Shown here: positions 5,617 through 11,589 of the stretch, piece by piece
Layout of the letters: each line of letters opens with the position of its first letter
Position numbering within the stretch: position 1 is the stretch's first letter
Source of the DNA: Acidobacteriota bacterium
Lineage (GTDB): Bacteria > Acidobacteriota > Vicinamibacteria > Vicinamibacterales > 2-12-FULL-66-21
Direction of reading: 5' to 3'
Assembly: GCA_013694845.1 (NCBI GenBank)
Contig: JACDBQ010000587.1
Span: 1 to 11,589 of the forward strand
DNA: 11,589 nt
Made by a program: the position numbers and the translations under genes
The notes under the pieces: model-generated
Database searches by the model: none
What the model was told of the DNA's origin: nothing
What the model saw: only the letters and a program-made list of their open reading frames with translations

Positions 5617-8280
5617 ATGAAAGAAACCCTGCGGCGGCTGAAGTCACTGGCAACGCGGGCCCCGGTCGAACGGCGTCTCGACGAGGAAGTCGGTTTTCAC
5701 ATCGATCAGCAGATTGCCAAGAACGTTCGTGCCGGCATGAATCCGGCCGAAGCTCGGCGTCAGGCCTTGATCAAATTCGGAGGGGTCGAGCACGTGAAGG
5801 AACAGACACGCGATGAGTTTCGGCCGGCATTGCTCGAAGACGTCCTCCGCGATCTCCGCTATGGGATACGCATCCTTCGTCGTGCGCCTGGATTTGCAAT
5901 CGTGGCCATCGCGACACTGGGCCTCGGTGTAGGAGCGGCGACGGCCGGCTTCAGCGTCGTCCACGGCGTGTTGCTGGCGCCGCTGCCGTATCCCGAACCG
6001 CATCGCATCGTGCGTCTGTTTCAGATCGACAGGGACGGCCGGCGCATGGGGACGGTGTCGGAGCCCAACTTCAACGACTGGAAGCGCGACGCACGCGGGT
6101 TCAGCGCGATGGCCGAGGTATCGGCGGGGCCCGCCCCCGTGACGATCGGCCACGACACCAGCATGATTCCGGGCGCGCGCGTCTCGCGCGAGTTTTTCGA
6201 TGTGATGGGCGTTCATCCTCTCGTCGGCCGCGGTTTTGCCGTTGACGAGGCGCGCGTCGGGGGGGCACCAACCGCCATTGTCAGCGATCGGCTGTGGAAG
6301 ACACGCCTGGGCGGCGGACCGCTCAACCATCTGCGACTGCGGGTGAACAACACAGTCCACCAGGTGATCGGAGTCATGCCGCCGGCGTTCGACTACCCCA
6401 CGGGAACTGATTACTGGCTCCCGCGCGAGCTGGCCGCGCCGCAAACGTCCCGCACAGCGCACAACTGGGCCGTCGTCACCCGACTCTCCCACGGGGTGCC
6501 GCTCGACCGAGCGATCGCGGAGATCAGCGCGATATCACGGGGGCTGAAGCAACAGTACGGCGAGGGTACCTGGATGTCGGACGCGACAGCTGTTCCCCTC
6601 CGCGAGCAGATGACGGCCACCGCGCGGCCGACGTTGCTCCTGCTCTTCGGTGCCTCCGTGGTTCTGCTCGTGATTGCGTGCCTCAACGTGTCGAACCTGC
6701 AGCTCGCGCGCGCATCGACCCGGCGCCGCGAGTTGGCGGTGCGGCTTGCGGTTGGTGCCGGTCGAGGCCGCATTGCACGTCAATTGCTTGCTGAGGCCGT
6801 CGTCCTGGCATTCGCCGCCACCGCCACGGGGTTGATCATCGCTGTCGGCGGCGTCCGCACGCTGGTCGCGCTGCAGCCCGCGAACGTCCCTCGCATTCAG
6901 AATGTCGACGTGGACATGACCGCAATGCTGTTTGCCGTGCTCGTCGCGGCCTTCACCGCCATGGCGCTGGGTCTCGCGACGGCTCTGCGGACGTCGAGGC
7001 CTGACGTACGAGAAGCACTGGCTGAAGACACGCGGACGATGCCAGGGGGCAGAAGGAGCGAACGTATCCGCCAGTCGCTCAGCGTGGCGCAGATAGCGCT
7101 GACCATCATTCTGCTGGCCGGCGCGGGCCTGCTCACGCGCAGCTTCATCAAGCTGATGGCGGTGGATCCTGGATTTCGCACCGAGGACGCGCTGCTCGTC
7201 GACACCCAATGGACCTTTTCGCCCGATGCTGCCATTCAACAGCGGCGCAAAGCGGTTCAGGAGGAACTGCTCGCCCGCCTTCGCGCCTTGCCTGGCGTGC
7301 AGAACGCCGGCCTCGTGGATGCGCACCCGCTCGGCACCGGGTGGTTTCCCAACGGGCAGTTCACCGAGATGACCCGGGTCGACGAGCTGCAGACGTTTGC
7401 CGATCTCGAAAAGCTCGGTCCCGAGATCAAGGCACGCCAGGGTCTAGCCGCGTATCGAATTGCCAGCGAGGGCTACTTCCAGACAATCGGGATCCGGCTG
7501 ATCCGAGGCAGGTTGTTTGAAGAGACGGACAGCGCCGATGCGCCGCATGTGGCGCTGGTCAGCGAATCGCTGGCCACGGCCAAGTGGCCGAACCAGGATC
7601 CGATTGGCCGCTTCATTCAGTTCGGGAACATGGACGGCGACCTGCGCGGTTTCCGCGTCGTCGGCATCGTCAGCGATGTGCGCGAGGTGACGCCGGAGAC
7701 CGGGCCCGGTCCAATCTTCTACGGGTACTACAAACAGCGCATGGCCTCGCACTTCACCCTGGTCGTGCGGTCGGAGATGTCGTCGTCGCTCGCGCCGACG
7801 GTGCGGCAGGTCGTTCGCGAAGCGGATCCCGAATTGCCTATTCGACTCCGCACCGTGGAAGAGGCCCTCGATCGAGCGCTCGCGGGACGGCGATTCAGCC
7901 TGACGCTGATTGGCGCCTTCAGCGTGGCCGCATTGATTCTCGCGACGCTCGGCATCTACGGGTTGATCTCGTATCTGGTCGGCGAACGCACGCGTGAAAT
8001 CGGCATCCGCCTCGCGCTCGGCGCCGAGTCAACAGACGTCCTGCGGCTCGTGCTCGGCAAGGGCGTCGCGCTTGCCGTGCCGGGCATCGCACTCGGCCTC
8101 TCGGCCGCGCTCGGCCTCACTCACTGGCTCGAAGGCATGTTGTTTGGCGTGGTGCCGTCCGATCCGATCGCGCTCGGTGGCGTCATGCTCATTACGCTGG
8201 CCGCCGTTCTCGCGGCCAGCTACGTGCCCGCCCGTCGCGCGATGCGCATCGCGCCGGTCATCGCCATGCGCGCGGACTGA
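5617..8280 (+). CDS. ADOP family ABC transporter permease (MacB/FtsX-like, duplicated)
   Basis: The 887-residue product is full length for the acidobacterial duplicated orphan permease family (TIGR03434). Layout: cytosolic N-terminal helices (1-75), TM1 at about 93-119, first extracytoplasmic core domain (about 120-335), TM2-4 (about 338-360, 391-412, 436-457), then the second copy. That copy has a TM at about 489-508, a second core domain (about 520-755) and three TMs (about 763-785, 815-835, 853-872). It ends with ASYVPARRAMRIAPVIAMRAD. RRRELAVRLAVGAGRGRIARQ and RTREIGIRLALGA mark the two FtsX coupling segments. No ATP-binding subunit is encoded nearby, as is usual for these orphans, so substrate and power source are open. 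ATG 5617 is chosen by similarity to the paralog at 120. The same frame stays open back across PadR, which is not coding there. Confidence 0.95.
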   Translation: MKETLRRLKSLATRAPVERRLDEEVGFHIDQQIAKNVRAGMNPAEARRQALIKFGGVEHVKEQTRDEFRPALLEDVLRDLRYGIRILRRAPGFAIVAIATLGLGVGAATAGFSVVHGVLLAPLPYPEPHRIVRLFQIDRDGRRMGTVSEPNFNDWKRDARGFSAMAEVSAGPAPVTIGHDTSMIPGARVSREFFDVMGVHPLVGRGFAVDEARVGGAPTAIVSDRLWKTRLGGGPLNHLRLRVNNTVHQVIGVMPPAFDYPTGTDYWLPRELAAPQTSRTAHNWAVVTRLSHGVPLDRAIAEISAISRGLKQQYGEGTWMSDATAVPLREQMTATARPTLLLLFGASVVLLVIACLNVSNLQLARASTRRRELAVRLAVGAGRGRIARQLLAEAVVLAFAATATGLIIAVGGVRTLVALQPANVPRIQNVDVDMTAMLFAVLVAAFTAMALGLATALRTSRPDVREALAEDTRTMPGGRRSERIRQSLSVAQIALTIILLAGAGLLTRSFIKLMAVDPGFRTEDALLVDTQWTFSPDAAIQQRRKAVQEELLARLRALPGVQNAGLVDAHPLGTGWFPNGQFTEMTRVDELQTFADLEKLGPEIKARQGLAAYRIASEGYFQTIGIRLIRGRLFEETDSADAPHVALVSESLATAKWPNQDPIGRFIQFGNMDGDLRGFRVVGIVSDVREVTPETGPGPIFYGYYKQRMASHFTLVVRSEMSSSLAPTVRQVVREADPELPIRLRTVEEALDRALAGRRFSLTLIGAFSVAALILATLGIYGLISYLVGERTREIGIRLALGAESTDVLRLVLGKGVALAVPGIALGLSAALGLTHWLEGMLFGVVPSDPIALGGVMLITLAAVLAASYVPARRAMRIAPVIAMRAD

Positions 8281-8329
8281 CGGCCTTTGCACTATCGATC
8301 GCACCGGAGCCGGCTGCTATGCTGAAGCG

Positions 8330-9178
8330 TTGCCTGAGCTCCCCGAAGTCGAATCGATCCGTCGCCGCCTCGGACCGTGGATGACGGATGCGAGCTTTGA
8401 CGAGGTCGAGATCCGGCGGCCGGATCTGCGCCAGCCATTTCCCAGGCGCTTCAGGATCCGCCTCACAGGGCAGACGGTGGTCGCGTTGTCGCGACGGGCG
8501 AAGTACCTGCTGGCGACGCTGTCGTCGAGCGAAACGTTGCTCATCCACCTTGGTATGTCCGGCTCCTTCCGCATCGACGTTCCAGTCGAAGGAGGCGTCG
8601 GATCGACGACCGGGCAGCCCGCCCCAGTCGACCGCCACGACCACGTTGTCTTTCACATGTCGTCTGGAGCAACCATCGCGTACAACGATCCGCGGCGTTT
8701 CGGGCTCATGAATCTGCTGTCGCGCGCGGCGCTGGCGAACCATCCAGCCCTTTCCAGGCTCGGACCGGAGCCGCTCTCACCATCGTTCGACGCCTTGGCG
8801 CTGGCGCGAGCGTGCAAGGGGAAAAAGACCTCACTCAAAGCCGCCTTGCTCGACCAGCGCGTCGTCGCCGGACTGGGCAACATCTACGTCAGCGAAGCGC
8901 TGCATCGCGCCGGGTTGTCGCCCCGCCGGCGCGCATCGACGATCGTCACACCAGGCGGCACCCCTCGCGCGTCCGCGCACCGTTTGACGTCGGCCATCAC
9001 GCAGGTGCTCACGGAAGCCGTCGCGCGCACGCTCGATTCGGCGTCGTATCGCTCCTCTCGGTTCCGCGTCTACGACCGCGAGGGCAAGCCCTGCCGACGC
9101 GCCCGCTGCGGCGGCGTGATCAAGCGCCAGACGCAGGCCGGTCGATCGACATTCTACTGTCCCGTCTGCCAGGACTAG
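8330..9178 (+). CDS. mutM: Formamidopyrimidine-DNA glycosylase (Fpg), TTG start
   Basis: This bifunctional base-excision repair enzyme removes 8-oxoguanine and other oxidised purines and nicks the abasic site. The 282-residue product begins PELPEVE after the initiator. Pro2 is the catalytic nucleophile and Glu3 the acid, so the TTG at 8330 must be the start. No ATG or GTG in this frame lies between the previous stop (8280) and it. Other landmarks: Lys58 in RAKYLL, the HLGMSG segment (73-78), DPRRFG (120-125), LLDQRVVAGLGNIYVSEAL (173-191, Asn184), and a C-terminal zinc finger with Cys255, Cys260, Cys277, Cys280 and Arg272. The first Cys pair is CX4C rather than CX2C, a known variant in proteobacterial-type enzymes. 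An insert at about 85-103 makes it slightly longer than usual. It follows ADOP by 49 bp and may share its transcript, but the functions are unrelated. Confidence 0.95.
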   Translation: MPELPEVESIRRRLGPWMTDASFDEVEIRRPDLRQPFPRRFRIRLTGQTVVALSRRAKYLLATLSSSETLLIHLGMSGSFRIDVPVEGGVGSTTGQPAPVDRHDHVVFHMSSGATIAYNDPRRFGLMNLLSRAALANHPALSRLGPEPLSPSFDALALARACKGKKTSLKAALLDQRVVAGLGNIYVSEALHRAGLSPRRRASTIVTPGGTPRASAHRLTSAITQVLTEAVARTLDSASYRSSRFRVYDREGKPCRRARCGGVIKRQTQAGRSTFYCPVCQD

Positions 9179-9194
9179 TCCGTCCCGGTATTGT

Positions 9195-9226
9195 CACGAC
9201 CGCTGTCGGGATCTCGTCCGGTCGTG
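9195..9226. terminator. Perfect 8-bp inverted repeat between convergent genes
   Basis: CACGACCG (9195-9202) and CGGTCGTG (9219-9226) pair perfectly around a 16-nt loop. They lie 16 bp past the mutM stop and 43 bp past the stop of the convergent membrane-protein gene. No T-run follows on either strand, so it is not a classical intrinsic terminator. It may still block or end transcription from both sides. Confidence 0.4.
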
Positions 9227-9269
9227 CGCTTCGGTAGACGCAGTCGTCGGACATCCTCGGCGGGCTGTC

Positions 9270-10052
9270 CTACAGGGATACCGTCAAGAGCCAGTTGGCG
9301 ATCTGTGTCCACGCAGCGGTTTTGCTGAGCGGCACGCGCAGCACCTGAAGGGCGACCAGCGCGCCGCCGGCGACCCAGTAAACGGGGTGAACGCGGCCGA
9401 TGGTCTTGCGGTCGTGGATCATGGCGGCGACGATCAACAGGTCTGACACCAGGCCGGGCATGATTGTGACAAAGACAGGCGGTGGGCCGACCGGTCCGCC
9501 GCCAAGTGACACCGGCGCGAGAAAAATCAGAAACCATCGCCCAACCGCTGCCTGCAGCAACGAGACCGTGGCGACGAGCATGAGTCGCTTGTGAATCTCG
9601 AGCTGCTTGACCTTGAGCAGTGCGATTGTGAACAGCACCGCGAAAAATGCGATGCCCGAAACCGGGATGATCGTGAATGCCTGGACCGCGGCGCCGAACC
9701 CGTCGGCCGTCGATTGTTTGAGACTGGTGATGGCGGCCGCCATCCCGACGAAACACATCGTCGTCGCCAGTGCGACCCCGAACACGCCCCACTCACGGTG
9801 GCGGGTGAACCTCCGGTTGTCGACAAGCCAGGTCTGGACCAGGAACAGCAGCGTCCACCCATAGAAGACCGCGGCGTGCACGTGGGCGATTGGCGGGACG
9901 TTGAGGGTGCCGCGAACCAGCGGCAGCCAATAGGTCGGAGCGAATCCAATCACCGCGACCGCGACGCAAGCGGCCGCAATGCGGACGTAGAAGTGCTGGC
10001 CGGTGGTGACGGCCACTCGACGCGGGACGCCGGCTTGTGCAATGACGGTCAT
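9270..10052 (-). CDS. Seven-TM membrane protein of unknown function
   Basis: The product is 260 residues from ATG 10052. A TTG at 10073 is in frame but less likely. A CGGA lies about eight bases before the ATG, a weak ribosome site. Hydrophobic segments fall at about 21-43, 54-77, 88-108, 126-146, 157-179, 191-212 and 222-241, so seven helices are likely. Recognisable points are PIAHVHAAVFYGW (54-66), FTRHREWG (82-89), LEIHKRLMLVAT (151-162), GRWFLIFLAP (171-180) and GRVHPVYW (219-226). His57, His59, His85, His154 and His222 lie at or near membrane edges and the HKRLM pattern recalls DUF420/DUF2306-like proteins, so haem or metal binding is conceivable but unproven. It looks intact. It lies 47 bp downstream of the DUF427 gene on the same strand, which fits a shared transcript. 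Confidence 0.75.
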   Translation of the reverse strand: MTVIAQAGVPRRVAVTTGQHFYVRIAAACVAVAVIGFAPTYWLPLVRGTLNVPPIAHVHAAVFYGWTLLFLVQTWLVDNRRFTRHREWGVFGVALATTMCFVGMAAAITSLKQSTADGFGAAVQAFTIIPVSGIAFFAVLFTIALLKVKQLEIHKRLMLVATVSLLQAAVGRWFLIFLAPVSLGGGPVGPPPVFVTIMPGLVSDLLIVAAMIHDRKTIGRVHPVYWVAGGALVALQVLRVPLSKTAAWTQIANWLLTVSL

Positions 10053-10099
10053 AGGATGTCCGAGTGAAGCCAAAGTCTAGCCCAATCGACGGTCAACCC

Positions 10100-10636
10100 T
10101 CACCATCCGCTCGAACCAGGGTCGCCTTTGAAGGGACCGACAACCTCTGGCGTGATCCAGCCTCCGTAGAACCCCCCCGCTTGTGGCAGCACCCGGGTCC
10201 CCGCCACGTAGCACTCGATTCGTCCCGGGTAGAACGAAAGGTGATTCCGGATGGCGTCGAATGGAGGCTGCGGTTCGTCGTAGGACCAGCCGACCGCGCT
10301 CAGCAGGACAGCTGGCACCGACACGGTCCAGTATCGCGCCGCGCCCTTCCACTCGCAACCGGATGAGCCCGGCGCTGGCTGCAAGTACTCGGTCGCGACG
10401 TCGTCGCGCGGAATGTAGAAGGTCGGGGGACTCGCCGTCTCGAGGACGCGCTGCGCGCGACGGGTGCGCGCCACCTCGACGCCTGCGGCCCGGACGACCA
10501 CCTCACGGACGTCCGGCTCGATCCGGGGTGGTCGCGGATAGTCCCACGCGGATTCCTGGCCAGGGTCCGGCTCTGCCGCGAACGGCGGACGCTGCTGACC
10601 GTAGTAACGCCAGCCGTAGGGATTCCCGTGCGACAT
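10100..10636 (-). CDS. DUF427 domain protein
   Basis: This 178-residue cytosolic protein belongs to the DUF427 (NTP_transf_9) family. Characteristic stretches, in order: ESAWDYPRPP (28-37), ARTRRAQRVLET (56-67), PPTFYIPRDDV (70-80), SSGCEWKGAARYW (91-103), VGWSYDEPQ (115-123), LSFYPGRIECYV (133-144) and FYGGWITPEVVGPFKGDPG (156-174). The family has a small beta-rich fold and no agreed enzymatic role. The old nucleotidyltransferase label should not be taken as function. The start at ATG 10636 is backed by AAGGGGAG about eight bases upstream. It starts 22 bp after the deacetylase-like gene ends and 47 bp before the seven-TM gene, so a - strand cluster is likely, though the upstream gene is truncated and transcription may begin elsewhere. 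It looks complete. Confidence 0.9.
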   Translation of the reverse strand: MSHGNPYGWRYYGQQRPPFAAEPDPGQESAWDYPRPPRIEPDVREVVVRAAGVEVARTRRAQRVLETASPPTFYIPRDDVATEYLQPAPGSSGCEWKGAARYWTVSVPAVLLSAVGWSYDEPQPPFDAIRNHLSFYPGRIECYVAGTRVLPQAGGFYGGWITPEVVGPFKGDPGSSGW

Positions 10637-10658
10637 CGGCGATGGCTCCCCTTGGTTA

Positions 10659-11249
10659 CTAACCCCTGCCTGAACCGGGGCGGTCGCGCAGCCGCTGGAT
10701 CTTCAGGTTCGAGAACACGAACTGATATCCCGCTGCCTCGATCAGGCGATCGGCCGCAGGCTGTTCGCCATACGCGGCTCCGGACTGCGATGCGAACGCC
10801 CGCACGGGATGGCCCAGATTCTTTTCGAAATCCTGTGGAGATCCGAGTATTTCTCCCTGGAGTTGGTCCGTGTCCGTAAGAGAGAGACGCGCGTGGTTTC
10901 GGGTATGACTCGCAACTACATGCGCGCGGTCGAGTTCGCGCAACTCGCTCCAGCTGAGCGCGTATCGGCCGTCCGGATATTCGTTCGGCACTGTTCGCAG
11001 CGTATGTCGGGCTGCGAACGCCAACTGTTCCGCGGGAGGGGTGCTGATGAATCCACTGCTTGGAAAGAACCAGCCCACGAAACCGTGACGCTCGAGCAGT
11101 GGAAGGATGACGTCATAGTTGTCACGATAACCGTTGTAAAACGCCAGGATCATGCCGGGCTTCGGCTTGTGCCAGCGCCCGGTGCTCAGGTACAGGTCGA
11201 GGTCGTCCTCGCCAACCGGGGAGAAATGGCGGCTGCACCACTGGAATTC
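10659..11249 (-). pseudogene. 5'-truncated polysaccharide deacetylase-like (CE4/NodB) gene lacking catalytic Asp pair
   Basis: Family-like sequence begins right at the GAATTC at 11249 (EFQWCSRHFSPVGEDDLDLY, then LSTGRWHKPKPG) and runs to the stop at 10659-10661. An ATG at 11153 lies inside the domain and is not the true start. Counting from it, the usual TFDDG motif reads AFYNG (residues 4-8): the catalytic base Asp is Tyr and the zinc-binding Asp is Asn. The second motif is kept as SHTRNH (His83, His87). The third is unusual (VRAFASQSGAAYG). The domain ends VFSNLKIQRLRDR, apparently at a natural C-terminus. CE4 enzymes remove N-acetyl groups from sugars. This copy is doubly unlikely to work: its front is missing and its metal site is changed. 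The FYNG form could instead mark a non-catalytic subfamily. Confidence 0.65.
11244..11249. other. Kinase-to-deacetylase junction at GAATTC
   Basis: On the - strand the kinase match ends in codons ACG-AAT and the deacetylase match begins in a different frame with GAA-TTC. Both share the palindrome GAATTC. Neither gene is complete on the side facing the junction. This could be a deletion or fusion in the genome, or a chimera made during cloning or assembly. The sequence is also an EcoRI site. Confidence 0.55.
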
Positions 11250-11430
11250 GTCAGCACCGCGGCGATGATGTCCGAGACGCTCTCACCTGCGAACAGGCGT
11301 TGGCCGGTCAGCATCTCGAACAGCACAACCCCGAACGCCCAGATGTCGGCTCGCCGATCGACTGCCTTGCCTCGCGCCTGCTCCGGTGCCATGTAGGCAG
11401 CGGTGCCGAGAATCGTTCCAAGCTCAGTGC

Positions 11431-11460
11431 CCGCCTCGCCGTAGCCCTGGCGAAGGCCGG
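11431..11460. repeat. Short palindromic repeat inserted in the kinase activation segment
   Basis: CCTCGCC (11434-11440) and GGCGAAGG (11449-11456) pair with one bulged base around an 8-nt loop, and the outer bases extend the imperfect palindrome to about 11431-11460. It is translated as LRQGYGEAG between SPTFTG and TELGTILGT, where related kinases have a variable activation loop. The composition and hairpin shape look like a dispersed intergenic repeat that landed in a coding region without breaking the frame. I recall similar RQGYGEAG peptides in acidobacterial proteins, but could not check this. Confidence 0.5.
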
Positions 11461-11589
11461 TGAAGGTAGGAGAGTTGGCACCGTGCGCCGAGGAGAGCGC
11501 ATCGTCGGCCGTCGCGCTCGCGCTTGACGACGCGAGCGCTTTGGCGAGACCGAAGTCGAGCACCTTGACGACGTCGCTGGGTGTGATCC

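Larger units (their letters stand above)
11186..11589 (-). pseudogene. Fragment of a PknB-type Ser/Thr protein kinase domain, running off the right edge
   Basis: Reading from the window edge, the frame gives ITPSDVVKVLDFGLAKAL with the DFG magnesium loop, then a long activation segment, ILGTAAYMAPEQARGKAV (the APE motif) and DRRADIWAFGVVLFEMLTGQ (subdomain IX), then LFAGESVSDIIAAVLT. Acidobacterial kinases continue here with a conserved REPDW-like stretch. Instead the match stops at GAATTC (11244-11249), and the frame runs through foreign sequence to a stop at 11186-11188. The C-lobe end and any sensor region are missing, so the product would not fold as a normal kinase. The catalytic loop and N-lobe lie beyond the window. 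A short palindromic repeat is inserted in frame in the activation segment (11431-11460). Confidence 0.8.

Noticed and set aside
6535..7326. A 263-codon - strand open frame inside the ADOP gene
   Set aside because: It is antisense to a continuous, well-conserved permease domain, and its translation has no family-like features.
5617..8280. Whether the ADOP permease forms a complete ABC exporter here
   Set aside because: No ATPase with Walker motifs and no membrane-fusion protein is encoded nearby, so only an orphan permease is supported.
7994..8329. A 5' extension of the mutM frame into the ADOP gene
   Set aside because: The extra 112 codons are an out-of-frame reading of ADOP, and Fpg needs Pro directly after the initiator.

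Overview
The window is high-GC and looks like a piece of an Acidobacteriota chromosome, perhaps Vicinamibacteria. This is an inference. It rests on two traces of the PadR regulator plus ADOP permease pair (ADOP: acidobacterial duplicated orphan permease), a TIGR03067-type lipocalin-like secreted protein, a PknB-type kinase fragment of the acidobacterial style, and dispersed palindromic repeats. I saw no tRNA, rRNA, CRISPR array or transposase.

Left part (1-2691). The first 300 bases hold the tail of a decayed PadR gene and the first ~57 codons of an ADOP permease on the + strand. At about position 292 this runs abruptly into the truncated, frameshifted front half of a second ADOP permease on the - strand (to 1127). 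The junction lies on the 6-bp palindrome CACGTG. Upstream of that permease is a 117-bp GGTTCC/GGAACC array that forms a large imperfect palindrome. Then come two intact - strand genes: a secreted lipocalin-like protein and a DUF4287/SRPBCC-like protein.

Middle part (2692-9178). After a 293-bp divergent intergenic region, + strand genes follow. First is a 708-aa membrane-anchored NHL propeller joined to an M23-like metallopeptidase domain and a beta-rich tail. Next is an intact PadR gene with a consensus-like promoter and nested inverted repeats over the -10 box. A full-length 887-aa ADOP permease starts 20 bp after it. Last is a formamidopyrimidine-DNA glycosylase (mutM/fpg) that must start at TTG. 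PadR and ADOP form an evident two-gene operon: the regulator probably represses itself and the permease. mutM may be co-transcribed.

Right part (9179-11589). A perfect 8-bp inverted repeat separates convergent genes. On the - strand, read from the right edge, there is a fragment of a Ser/Thr kinase domain, a 5'-truncated polysaccharide-deacetylase-like gene lacking the catalytic Asp pair, a DUF427 gene, and a seven-TM protein of unknown function. Kinase and deacetylase pieces meet at another 6-bp palindrome, GAATTC.

I did not find a convincing new multi-gene system. The most informative signals are the two gene-to-gene junctions at palindromes (real rearrangement or assembly chimera), the GGTTCC array, the nested PadR operator candidate, the NHL-M23 fusion and a short palindromic repeat inserted in a kinase activation loop.
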